From Ruminococcus bovis (lineage in GTDB: Bacteria > Bacillota > Clostridia > Oscillospirales > Acutalibacteraceae), in contig NZ_CP039381.1 of NCBI RefSeq assembly GCF_005601135.1, positions 555,941-619,940 of the forward strand: 64,000 bases of DNA, in the 5' to 3' direction. Positions 54,156 to 62,302 of the stretch are shown here, piece after piece. A program made the translations under genes and the position numbers. Position 1 is the first letter of the stretch. Every line of letters starts with the position of its first letter. A model generated the notes under the pieces. It did no database searches, was not told the DNA's origin, and saw only the letters and a program-made list of their open reading frames with translations.

Positions 54156-55214
54156 TTACTTCTTTACTGTAACTGCGATTCTAGCAAATTTCTTTGAACC
54201 GTCAGTAGCAGTAGCACGAACATAAGTCTTGCCCTTCTTAACTGCAGTTACTGTGAAAGTAGCACCTGAGTTTACAGAAGACTTATTAACCTTAGCAACC
54301 TTAGTGTTTTCTGATTTAACAACAAGTTTCTTAACACTTGCATTAGTTGGGTTAACAGTAGCCTTTAGGTTTGCCTTAGCACCCTTCTTAGCTAGGCTAA
54401 CAGACTTTTGGCTGAACTTAACGCTCTTTACAGGTTGCTTAACTGTAACCTGAATCTTAGCAGTAGCTAAATTACCATCAGTAGTACAACGAACTTCTGC
54501 TTTACCAGGACCTACTGCAGTAATTCTTACATAAGTACCTCTGCCTGAAACCTTAACAACCTTTGGGTTTGATGAAACATAAGTTGCTGAGTAAGAAGAA
54601 TCTGTATCATTGTTTACAGGACCTACTGACTTAACCTTTACAACTTCGCTATCACCCTTGCCGTTATCAAGAAGTACAGATGTCTTTGCCATCTTGATAG
54701 AAGTTGCACCGATGATTGTTCTTGTTGTAATGTTTGTGTTAGTGTGCTTCATTAGGTCTGTACCTGTTTCACCTGTTAGCTTTGTAAAGCAACCTGAAAC
54801 AGCATCAGCAGTTGTAGCACTTGTGTACTTGTCGCTAGTATTAGTTACCTTAAATACAGCAGTCAGTACAGTCATTCTTGTTGACTTACAATCATAAAGT
54901 GACTTATTACCCTTGAAGTTAATCTGAGTCATATCGCCCTTTACATTTGTGTTTGAGTCAAATGAATTAGCAGTATCAAAAGAAAGTGATGTTAAATCTA
55001 GGACAGTATTGTCATAGTTTAGTCTACCTTCCATTGCATTTGCCTTTTCATCAGTCTGCAAATAGATATTATATACAATAGAATATCCTACATTTGCATT
55101 TACTTCATTAATTCTAACTGTTGATGCAGCAGAAGCAGTAGGAATAACTACAAGAATGCTTAATGCCATAACAAGAGCTAAAACTAAAGAAATAACTTTG
55201 TTTGTCTTTTTCAT
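54156..55214 (-). CDS. Secreted cohesin-like and Ig-like (Big2-type) surface protein
   Basis: 352 residues. Signal peptide about 1-30 (ending ASAAS). Residues about 30-165 resemble a cohesin: VGYSIVYNIYL, MEGRLNYDNTVLDLTS, then MTVLTAVFKVTN. Two Ig-like domains at about 175-260 and 262-350 have the Big2 pattern (SYSATYVSSNPKVVKVSG; KTYVRATATDGSKKFARIAVT). There is no membrane anchor or sortase signal, so it is probably released or wall-bound through other proteins. True cohesin function would need a dockerin partner, none of which is in the window. Confidence 0.85.
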   Translation of the reverse strand: MKKTNKVISLVLALVMALSILVVIPTASAASTVRINEVNANVGYSIVYNIYLQTDEKANAMEGRLNYDNTVLDLTSLSFDTANSFDSNTNVKGDMTQINFKGNKSLYDCKSTRMTVLTAVFKVTNTSDKYTSATTADAVSGCFTKLTGETGTDLMKHTNTNITTRTIIGATSIKMAKTSVLLDNGKGDSEVVKVKSVGPVNNDTDSSYSATYVSSNPKVVKVSGRGTYVRITAVGPGKAEVRCTTDGNLATAKIQVTVKQPVKSVKFSQKSVSLAKKGAKANLKATVNPTNASVKKLVVKSENTKVAKVNKSSVNSGATFTVTAVKKGKTYVRATATDGSKKFARIAVTVKK

Positions 55215-55282
55215 AATTAGAGTTCCTCCGTTTTCTTTTTTCTTATAATTTAATAAAATTATTACTATTTTTTGTTATATTT

Positions 55283-55311
55283 ATTATACAACACAAGTAT
55301 TAATTTGTCTA
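55283..55311 (-). promoter_or_regulatory. Promoter of the 54156-55214 gene
   Basis: On the minus strand TAGACA (55306-55311) and TATAAT (55283-55288) are 17 nt apart. GGAGG precedes the start codon. Confidence 0.75.
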
Positions 55312-55337
55312 GATAAAAATACTACTTAATAAAACTT

Positions 55338-55844
55338 TTACATTATTAATTTTACTGTCACAATTGCCAAAACAAGAGCAGTAAAATCTGCAAATAATCC
55401 TACAAATAATGTATGTCTTGTTCTTGTAATACCAACACTGCCAAAATACATTGTAACTGCATAAAGGGTAGTTTCTGTACTACCTGCAAGGACAGAGGCA
55501 ATATTACCTACTAAAGAGTCAGGACCATAGTTTTCATATATATTAGTTAGAAGTGCAGTAGCACCACTGCCACTAATAGGTCTTAGTACTGCCATAGGTA
55601 CAATTTCTTTAGGAAAATTAAAAAAATCAGCTAAAGGTTCAACAGCTTTACATATCAAGTCAATAGTACCACTTTGTTGCAACATTTCAACTGCAACTAC
55701 AAGCCCTGTTATTGTGGGAATAATCATATAAAGAGTATGTAAACCCTCAACTGCACCTTCAATAAAGGCATCAAAAATTTTAACTTTTTTTGTCATTCCA
55801 TAAAGCACAACAAATGCAACTGTTACCGGTACTATTATTTCCAA
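55338..55844 (-). CDS. spmB: Spore maturation protein B
   Basis: 168 residues with four or five membrane helices and the nucleoside-recognition (Gate) type core: IIPTITGLVVAVEMLQQSG, AVLRPISGSGATALL and AGSTETTLYAVTMYFGSVG. In Bacillus SpmA and SpmB are needed for full dehydration of the spore core. The start overlaps spmA by 10 nt, so the two are coupled. No hairpin terminator was found after it. Confidence 0.94.
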   Translation of the reverse strand: MEIIVPVTVAFVVLYGMTKKVKIFDAFIEGAVEGLHTLYMIIPTITGLVVAVEMLQQSGTIDLICKAVEPLADFFNFPKEIVPMAVLRPISGSGATALLTNIYENYGPDSLVGNIASVLAGSTETTLYAVTMYFGSVGITRTRHTLFVGLFADFTALVLAIVTVKLIM

Positions 55845-56419
55845 CTTTTCACCCTATTTAATCCTTTAGCAAGTAATAATGCTACACATAACGCACAGAA
55901 AGAACAAATAATTACACAAGGAATAATTGAGAAAGGCTCTTTGCTACCATAACTATCCCTAAGAAAACCGATAGTTGCAGGTATAAGTTGCATTGATGCA
56001 GTATTCATTACAACAAAAATAACCATAGAGTCGGTAGCAGTATCTTTTCTAAGGTTGTTTTTCTGTAGCTCAGCCATTGCTTTAAGTCCGAAAGGAGTTG
56101 CTGCATTTCCAATGCCGATTAAATTTGCACTAATGTTCAATGCCATTGCTTGAAATGCATTACTGCTTTCATCAACATCAGGAAAAATTTTTCTTAATAT
56201 TGGTGACAAAAGTTTCACTAATTTGCCTGTAAGTCCACTTTTTTCTGCCACCTTCATAATGCCTGACCAAAAAACAATTACACCAAAAAGTGTTATTAAA
56301 AGTTTAGTTGCCTTTTCTGCACCATTCATAAGTCCGGAGGAAACACCCTGTCCATTTCCCGTTACAATGGCACAAATTACAGAAATTATTATTAAAAATC
56401 CCCAAACATAATTAATCAT
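55835..56419 (-). CDS. spmA: Spore maturation protein A
   Basis: 194 residues with several membrane helices and the Gate-domain motifs GVIVFWSGIMKVAEKSGLTG, ALNISANLIGIGNAATPFG and NTASMQLIPATIGFLR. It is the partner of SpmB in spore core dehydration. First gene of the two-gene operon. Forespore sigma-factor control would be expected but no sigma-F/G promoter was identified with confidence. Confidence 0.94.
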   Translation of the reverse strand: MINYVWGFLIIISVICAIVTGNGQGVSSGLMNGAEKATKLLITLFGVIVFWSGIMKVAEKSGLTGKLVKLLSPILRKIFPDVDESSNAFQAMALNISANLIGIGNAATPFGLKAMAELQKNNLRKDTATDSMVIFVVMNTASMQLIPATIGFLRDSYGSKEPFSIIPCVIICSFCALCVALLLAKGLNRVKSWK

Positions 56420-56504
56420 ATGTACACATTACCACTTTTGTTCATAATTATTTGAATAAATTGTTAAAATCAAACTAACGGAAATAACTGCAACTTGAAC
56501 ATAC

Positions 56505-56533
56505 TTGACAAAAATTTTATCATTTGGTAGAAT
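56505..56533 (+). promoter_or_regulatory. Promoter of the AbrB-type gene
   Basis: TTGACA (56505-56510) and TAGAAT (56528-56533) are 17 nt apart, giving a leader of roughly 85 nt. Confidence 0.75.
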
Positions 56534-56625
56534 AATATTGCAATAAGTATATAAGTGTTGGTACTTGTATATTTTTGTCGTATATTATATTTACTGCTTG
56601 TAGTATTTTTGGGAAGGTGAAAAGT

Positions 56626-56871
56626 ATGAGACAGATCGGTTATGTAAGTAAAATTGACACACTTGGCAGAGTTGTAATCCCTAAGCCAGTTAGACAGATG
56701 TTTAATCTAGAAAAGGAAGATTCTATTGAAATTCTTCCTAAGGATAATGGTCTACTAATTAGAAAGTATCAGCCAACTTGCCTATTCTGTGGCGAAAGCG
56801 ATAATGTTATCACATTTGAAGGCGTTAAAGTCTGCGAAGAATGTGTTAAGAGAATGTACAAGAAAATCTAG
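56626..56871 (+). CDS. AbrB/SpoVT-family transition-state regulator with C-terminal zinc-ribbon
   Basis: 81 residues. The N-terminal AbrB swapped-hairpin domain reads YVSKIDTLGRVVIPKPVRQM and then DSIEILPKDNGLLIRKY. The C-terminus has CLFCGES and CEEC, a four-cysteine zinc site not found in B. subtilis AbrB but common in clostridial relatives. The start at MRQIGYV follows GGAAGGTG; the longer frame has no ribosome site. Probably a DNA-binding regulator of growth-phase or sporulation genes. Single gene. Confidence 0.92.
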   Translation: MRQIGYVSKIDTLGRVVIPKPVRQMFNLEKEDSIEILPKDNGLLIRKYQPTCLFCGESDNVITFEGVKVCEECVKRMYKKI

Positions 56872-57024
56872 TTTGATTTTATTTATTCATTAAATTATAT
56901 TTATTCAAAAAATTAAATATTACTAAACACAATCTATATTTTATTTTTTTATTATACAAGCAGGAATACCTTTAATTAACTTAATAGATTTGTTTTGTAG
57001 GAATATTTATTTTCATTTGTGCGT

Positions 57025-57058
57025 AAAAAAGACACTATCATTAGTGTCTTTTTTATTT
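57025..57058 (+). terminator. Terminator downstream of the AbrB-type gene
   Basis: Stem AAAAAAGACACTA/TAGTGTCTTTTTT (57025-57037 with 57042-57054), U-tract within the stem. It is over 150 nt past the stop codon. Confidence 0.8.
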
Positions 57059-57210
57059 TGTTTTTTTAATTTTCAAGAGTCCCATAATAGCATAAAGGTT
57101 ATAGCAATGATTAGTACCTTATTATTATAGCTCATTATTATTCTTCAAAAAAACAATGCCGTATTTCTAGGGACAATAATGTGAAAATATAAATAATGAA
57201 ATAAAATTAA

Positions 57211-57236
57211 AAGCCCCATCAGACTTGATGGGGCTT
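57211..57236 (-). terminator. Terminator of the 57279-58409 gene
   Basis: Perfect 10-bp stem AAGCCCCATC/GATGGGGCTT (57211-57220 with 57227-57236), followed on the minus strand by TTAATTTTAT. Confidence 0.88.
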
Positions 57237-57278
57237 GATTAATTGAGTTTTAGTTTTGAGTTTTGTTAGTCCTTAGAC

Positions 57279-58409
57279 TTAAGCTTCTTTCTTCTTACGA
57301 GTTAAGAAGTAAACACCTGCTGCTGCTAGCATAACACCTAGACCAACATATAGAGCTACTGGGCTTTCACCTGTTGTAACTGTATCAGTTGTTTCTGTTG
57401 TTGCTGTAACATCAGAAGCGTCAACTGTATTACCGTTTGCATCTGTGTATGTACCATCAGCATTCTTTGTTACTGTGTTACCGTTCTTATCCTTATAAAC
57501 AGTCTTGCTTGATGAGTTAGAAGAGCTGTTTGAGCTTGAGTCTGATGAGCTGTTTGAGCTTGAGTTTGAAGAACTATTTGAGCTAGAACCTGAGCTTGAT
57601 GATTCTGTGTAAGTACCACCACCAACGATTAGTACCTTACCTTCTTTAACCATCTTATCGAATTCTTTTTCTAGTTCAGCAAGTCTTGTCTTATGGTCTC
57701 TAGCACTTGACTGTGGGCTATAAGAAGCCTTGTTAGGATACTGCTTGTAATCCTTATCCCATGTCTTAACAATATCAGATGGCTTTGCACCCTTAGCGAT
57801 GAATTCGCCCTGTACTGTACCAACTGAAGTAATCATTAGAGGAATACCATATTTCTTAGCATTTGTTGTCCAAGCGATTGGATAGCTGTGCTTTGTTGAG
57901 TCAACATTGTTTTCAAATGACTTTTCATTTGAAGTAACCTTAACTGTATCACCGATACAATTTGTGTTGAACATTAGAGGACAAGTTTCGTTACCTGTGT
58001 CATCACTAAACATAATTGAATAGTCTGTACCAGCCTTTAGGCCACCCTTTAGCTGTGTGCTTTCGTCTAGCTTTGATAGATCGTAAACTAGCTTGCCGCC
58101 TTCTTCTTCAAGTCTTTCTTTCTTCTGCTGCCAGTTTAAGAAAGATGTACCACTCTTTGTTTCAAAAATGTGGCAATAGATCTTACCAGACCAGCTTGGC
58201 TTTTCAAAATAAACTTTACCTGATGTACCTGATGCTTCAGTATCTGTACCTGCACCAACAGAAACATTACCGTCAGCTGCTGCTGTTTCAACATCCTGTG
58301 AAGCACCTGCAGAAACTAAATCTTCTTTTTCGTCAGCTGATACTGACATAACAGTTGCAAAACTCATAACAACTGCCATAACTAATAGTACGCTTAATAA
58401 CTTCTTCAT
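57279..58409 (-). CDS. Cell-surface protein with Ser/Asn repeat stalk and C-terminal anchor
   Basis: 376 residues. Signal peptide about 1-25. A beta-rich domain at about 65-175 (VYFEKPSWSGKIYCHIFE, GGKLVYDLSKL, MFNTNCIGDTVKVTS) resembles a module repeated in Ruminococcus surface and amylase-type proteins. It may bind carbohydrate, but that is inferred. A short helical part is followed by a Ser/Asn stalk of SSSN units (about 270-297) and a motif NGNTV repeated. The end is a hydrophobic stretch (VALYVGLGVMLAAAGVYFL) then RKKKEA, preceded by TGES, like a sortase signal with non-canonical motif. Strong codon bias suggests high expression. Confidence 0.88.
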   Translation of the reverse strand: MKKLLSVLLVMAVVMSFATVMSVSADEKEDLVSAGASQDVETAAADGNVSVGAGTDTEASGTSGKVYFEKPSWSGKIYCHIFETKSGTSFLNWQQKKERLEEEGGKLVYDLSKLDESTQLKGGLKAGTDYSIMFSDDTGNETCPLMFNTNCIGDTVKVTSNEKSFENNVDSTKHSYPIAWTTNAKKYGIPLMITSVGTVQGEFIAKGAKPSDIVKTWDKDYKQYPNKASYSPQSSARDHKTRLAELEKEFDKMVKEGKVLIVGGGTYTESSSSGSSSNSSSNSSSNSSSDSSSNSSSNSSSKTVYKDKNGNTVTKNADGTYTDANGNTVDASDVTATTETTDTVTTGESPVALYVGLGVMLAAAGVYFLTRKKKEA

Positions 58410-58474
58410 AGTTATCTCCTCCTATAAAATTAAACCAATAAAGATTCGTGGGGACAATTTCCCCCATTGGCATA

Positions 58475-58503
58475 ATTATACACCTTTAAAATTTGTAAAG
58501 CAA
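58475..58503 (-). promoter_or_regulatory. Promoter of the 57279-58409 gene
   Basis: On the minus strand TTGCTT (58498-58503) and TATAAT (58475-58480) are 17 nt apart. Confidence 0.65.
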
Positions 58504-58614
58504 CAATTTTGTAACATTTTGTTGACAATAAAATGCACAAACTTTGCCTATTCAAAATAGACATAATGCACAAATCAAAAGAGAATATGAACAGAATATT
58601 AACTGTAAATCTGT

Positions 58615-59535
58615 TTATTCTTCTTTCTTGCTCTTTTTCTTATCAACAATAACTTTAATTACAATAACTATTACAATAAGTGCAACAATTCCCATAATAC
58701 CAAGGTTTCTCCAGAAATTATCCGAATCTGTGTAAGAAACCTCTTTGCCGTTAGAGTCTGTAACATTCTGACCTGATGAGTTTGTTCTCATAGCAGTTGA
58801 CTCGGTAGTTGCCTGATATGCAGTTGTGTTTACAACTGTATTGCCGTTTGCATCAGTTGCTACACTTGCATTATTGTCTACAGCTTCACCATTGTTATTG
58901 ACAGTTTGGTCGTTATTGCTTTTTCCACTGTACTGTCTGCCAATTGGTGTGTCACCACCGTTCTTTGTACCTTTACCGTTTTCAAAGTTGATAAAAGTAC
59001 CACCTTCACCTTTTTCGTTAACCTTTGGTACAACATTTTTTTCTGCTGTTTTACCGTTAACTAAAAAGTCAGTTGTAAACTGTAGTGTGTCAACATTCTG
59101 ACTGTTTGATTGGTAGTCAAAGCACTGTACATAGTAAGTAATGTCAGTAGAACCACCCTGTAGTACTTCAAATGTTAATGAAAGAATCATTGTCTTTTCT
59201 TTCATATCCCAACCTTGAACACCGTTAGCACTGTTAAACAGTACTTCGTTTTCCAGGTCAGTGTTATAAACTGAACTACCACCATCAAGGTATTCAACCT
59301 TGTCCGGATCAACCTTTAGATACTGAGAGTCATATGCTACCTGCATCTGAATATCCTCAGTTTTTTCAGGAACATCAGATACACAAAATTCATATGTAAC
59401 CTTATCCCCAACCTTTGCATTAACTTTGCCGTTTAACTTTAAATTTTCTGCTGCTGAAAAGCTTGTAACAGAAAATGCTAAAGTAAGTAGGCACATTAGT
59501 AGTGCAAGAACAACAGCACTAATTCGTTTTGTCAT
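58615..59535 (-). CDS. Cohesin-like membrane-anchored surface protein
   Basis: 306 residues. Signal peptide about 1-29. The domain at about 30-170 resembles a cohesin: VGDKVTYEFCVSDVPEKTED, MQVAYDSQYLKVD, FNSANGVQGWDM and ILSLTFEVLQGG. An Asn/Thr-rich linker (about 195-270) leads to a C-terminal membrane helix (about 277-297, GIMGIVALIVIVIVIKVIV) and the basic KKKSKKEE tail. It would therefore hold its cohesin-like domain at the cell surface. It follows galE by 24 nt and is probably in the same operon. Dockerin binding is inferred. Confidence 0.87.
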   Translation of the reverse strand: MTKRISAVVLALLMCLLTLAFSVTSFSAAENLKLNGKVNAKVGDKVTYEFCVSDVPEKTEDIQMQVAYDSQYLKVDPDKVEYLDGGSSVYNTDLENEVLFNSANGVQGWDMKEKTMILSLTFEVLQGGSTDITYYVQCFDYQSNSQNVDTLQFTTDFLVNGKTAEKNVVPKVNEKGEGGTFINFENGKGTKNGGDTPIGRQYSGKSNNDQTVNNNGEAVDNNASVATDANGNTVVNTTAYQATTESTAMRTNSSGQNVTDSNGKEVSYTDSDNFWRNLGIMGIVALIVIVIVIKVIVDKKKSKKEE

Positions 59536-59559
59536 ATTATTGTCCTCTTTATTTCTTTA

Positions 59560-60573
59560 TTATTCTTCGTAACCCTTAGGGTTCTTTTTCTGCCAATTCC
59601 ATGAATCACGGCACATATCTTCAAGTGTCTTTTCAGCAGTCCAGCCAAGAACTTCCTTAGCCTTAGTTGGATCAGCATAACATTCTGCAATGTCACCGGC
59701 TCTTCTTGGCTTAATCTGATAAGGGATTTCAACATTGTTAACCTTGCTGAATGTCTTAACAATATCAAGAACCGAATAACCAACACCTGTACCTAGGTTA
59801 AAGATTTCTGTACCCTTGTGAGCATCGGCATAGTCAATAGCCTTTACATGACCCTTAGCTAAGTCAACAACATGGATATAGTCACGAACACCTGTACCGT
59901 CAGGAGTTGGGTAGTCGTTACCGAATACACCAAGTTCCTTTAGCTTACCAACTGCAACCTGTGTGATATATGGCATTAGGTTGTTTGGAATACCGTTAGG
60001 GTTTTCACCGATTGTACCACTTTCGTGAGCACCGATTGGGTTAAAGTAACGAAGAAGAACAACAGAAAGTTCAGGATCTGTCTTTGTAACATCCTGTAGA
60101 ATCTGCTCTGTCATTAGCTTTGTCCAACCATAAGGGTTTGTACAAGAAGTTGGCATTGTTTCTACTAGAGGTACAGTTTCAGGAATACCGTAAACTGTAG
60201 CTGAAGAAGAGAATACAAAGTTGTGGCAACCAAATTCTTTCATAACTTCCAAAAGTGTTAGAGTACTGTCTAGGTTGTTACGGTAGTACATTAGTGGCTT
60301 TTCACAGCTTTCACCAACAGCCTTAAGACCGGCAAAGTGGATAACTGCATCAATCTTGTTTTCGCTAAATACTTTTCTTAGAGCATCATGGTCACAAACA
60401 TTGATTTCATAGAAAGGAATTTCCTGACCTACAATCTTCTCAACTCTCTTAACAGCTTCTTTCTTACTGTTACAAAGGTTATCAGCGATTACTACTGTAT
60501 GTCCGGCACTAATTAATTCTATGCAAGTATGTGAACCGATATAACCTGCACCACCGGCTAATAAAATATTCAT
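59560..60573 (-). CDS. galE: UDP-glucose 4-epimerase
   Basis: 337 residues, an extended SDR enzyme interconverting UDP-glucose and UDP-galactose. NAD-binding GGAGYIGSH at the N-terminus, catalytic YGWTK (YxxxK, about 150) with FSSSATVYG before it, and late RRAGDIAECYAD typical of GalE. It supplies UDP-galactose for surface polysaccharide or use of galactose. The cohesin-like gene follows 24 nt downstream and the aldolase gene precedes by 39 nt. Confidence 0.97.
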   Translation of the reverse strand: MNILLAGGAGYIGSHTCIELISAGHTVVIADNLCNSKKEAVKRVEKIVGQEIPFYEINVCDHDALRKVFSENKIDAVIHFAGLKAVGESCEKPLMYYRNNLDSTLTLLEVMKEFGCHNFVFSSSATVYGIPETVPLVETMPTSCTNPYGWTKLMTEQILQDVTKTDPELSVVLLRYFNPIGAHESGTIGENPNGIPNNLMPYITQVAVGKLKELGVFGNDYPTPDGTGVRDYIHVVDLAKGHVKAIDYADAHKGTEIFNLGTGVGYSVLDIVKTFSKVNNVEIPYQIKPRRAGDIAECYADPTKAKEVLGWTAEKTLEDMCRDSWNWQKKNPKGYEE

Positions 60574-60612
60574 TTTAAAAACTCCTTATTTAATTAATAA
60601 AAAACTACAAAA

Positions 60613-61593
60613 TCAGCTATTAATAATGTCATAAAGCTCATTAGCGAATTTTGAGTAGTCTTTTCTGTCTTCCTTAACATAAGAAATTGCAGGACGAGGA
60701 TGAGTGTTGAACTGACCTGTTAGCATATATGGAATGTCATATCCCCACTTTACACCTTCAGCCTTTAACTTTTCTGTATGTTCTTCAATAATCTTTAGGA
60801 TAGGTGCAACCTTGTACTTAGGGTTCTTTAAGAAACCAAGTAGTAGTTCAAGTGCACAGTTACCTGCACCTCTACCCATACCGTCAACTGTAGCATCAAG
60901 GTAACTAACACCCTGAGTCATAGCTTCAATAGTATTTGCAAAAGCAAGTTGCTGATTGTTATGAGCATGAATACCAACACTCTTGCCGTACTTATCGGCA
61001 TATTCACAATATAGGTTAGCAAGTCTTCTTGACTGTTCAGGATATAATGCACCGTAGCTGTCTACAATATAGAAAGCATTAACAGAGCTTTGACCTAAAA
61101 TGTCAAGTGCTGTCTTAATATCATCTGTGTTAGCCTTAGAAACTGCCATAATATTGATAGTTGTTTCATAGCCTTTCTTTGCACAATCCTCAATCATTTC
61201 TACTGCTGCAGGAATTGTATTGATGTATGTTGCAATACGAATAAGGTCAATAGGACTGTCCTTCTTAGGGATAATATCCTTCTGAAAATCTGTTCTGCCT
61301 ACATCAGCCATTACTGCAATCTTTAGACCTGTTTTGTTGTCACCAACAATTTTTCTAATATCTGAGTCATTACAGAATTTCCACTTGCCAAAGTCATCTT
61401 CGTTAAAAATTTCTTTAGATGCCTTGTAGCCAAATTCCATATAGTCAACACCGGCTTTAACATTTGCCTGATATAAGTCCTTAATAAACTTATCGTCAAA
61501 TCTAAAGTTGTTGCAAAGTCCTCCATCTCTAATTGTTGCATCAACAACCCTAATGTCTTGTCTTACTGAAAGTAAGTCACCTTTTTGTGCCAT
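60613..61593 (-). CDS. HMGL-like aldolase superfamily protein (DRE-TIM)
   Basis: About 326 residues. The DRE-TIM signature is RVVDATIRDGGLCNNF (TIRDGG replaces DREG). Further conserved parts are DYMEFGYKAS, YIVDSYGALYPEQ, VGIHAHNNQQLA (metal-binding HxH) and TVDGMGRGAGNC. It resembles 4-hydroxy-2-oxovalerate aldolase-like proteins but lacks their typical partner dehydrogenase; the substrate is unknown. The start at MAQKGD has GGAGG upstream. Upstream of galE, with which it may share a transcript. Confidence 0.88.
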   Translation of the reverse strand: MAQKGDLLSVRQDIRVVDATIRDGGLCNNFRFDDKFIKDLYQANVKAGVDYMEFGYKASKEIFNEDDFGKWKFCNDSDIRKIVGDNKTGLKIAVMADVGRTDFQKDIIPKKDSPIDLIRIATYINTIPAAVEMIEDCAKKGYETTINIMAVSKANTDDIKTALDILGQSSVNAFYIVDSYGALYPEQSRRLANLYCEYADKYGKSVGIHAHNNQQLAFANTIEAMTQGVSYLDATVDGMGRGAGNCALELLLGFLKNPKYKVAPILKIIEEHTEKLKAEGVKWGYDIPYMLTGQFNTHPRPAISYVKEDRKDYSKFANELYDIINS

Positions 61594-61750
61594 TGGTATA
61601 TCCTCCATCTATAAAAATTAAACATATAAAATGATATAGTTATTCATAATATACATTATTACATATACATAATACTACACAATGAAAATTAAAACAAGAT
61701 TTTTCTTGTTATTTATTATAATAATTGATAGAATTAGTGTAGGTGATATT

Positions 61751-62197
61751 ATGAAAATTTATATTGACGGTGACGGTTGTCCTGTTGTTGATATTACAAT
61801 AAAAGTTGCAAAGGAATATAAATTGCCTTGCACTATAATTACAGATACTTCTCATATTTTTAACAAGGAATATGCAGATACTATAACAGTAGAAAAGGGT
61901 GCTGATTCTGCCGACTTTAAAATTGCAAACCTTATAGAAAAAGGTGATATTGTAGTTACTCAGGATTACGGTTTAGGTGCAATGTGCTTAAGCAGAGGCA
62001 GTAAACCTATCAATCAAAACGGTCTTATATATACTGACCAAAATATTGATTCATTGCTAATGACAAGATATATCAGTAAAAAAGCAAGAATGGCAGGTAA
62101 ACACACCAAAGGACCTAAAAAAAGAACTGCCGATCAGGATAAAAGTTTTGAAAAATCATTGAGAAAATTAATTGAATCTTTAACAGTCAAAAATTAA
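61751..62197 (+). CDS. YaiI/YqxD (DUF188) family protein
   Basis: 148 residues. The N-terminus KIYIDGDGCPVVDITIKVA and the middle VTQDYGLGAMCLSRG with KKRTADQDKSFEKSLRKLI are family signatures. A PIN-like nuclease fold has been proposed for this family; the function is not established. The start at MKIYIDG follows TAGGTGAT; the longer frame has no ribosome site. Single gene. Confidence 0.93.
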   Translation: MKIYIDGDGCPVVDITIKVAKEYKLPCTIITDTSHIFNKEYADTITVEKGADSADFKIANLIEKGDIVVTQDYGLGAMCLSRGSKPINQNGLIYTDQNIDSLLMTRYISKKARMAGKHTKGPKKRTADQDKSFEKSLRKLIESLTVKN

Positions 62198-62258
62198 GTG
62201 AATATCAAAGGAAACAAGATTGATTTACTAATGTGAACTTATACAAAAGTCCTTAAAC

Positions 62259-62277
62259 GGGCGAACAGTGTTCGCCC
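62259..62277. repeat. Isolated hairpin of the long repeat family
   Basis: GGGCGAACAGTGTTCGCCC, a perfect 19-nt palindrome with CCTAC beside it, identical to the hairpin in copies A and B. It stands alone here, 26 nt upstream of the decarboxylase start codon, with no other part of the large repeat. Confidence 0.8.
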
Positions 62278-62302
62278 CTACATTTTAAGATAGGGTTTGA
62301 AT

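Larger units (their letters stand above)
56872..57278. other. Intergenic region with two terminators
   Basis: No gene seen. It holds the terminator at 57025-57058 for the plus strand and that at 57211-57236 for the minus strand; the AT-rich sequence between shows nothing else. Confidence 0.5.
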
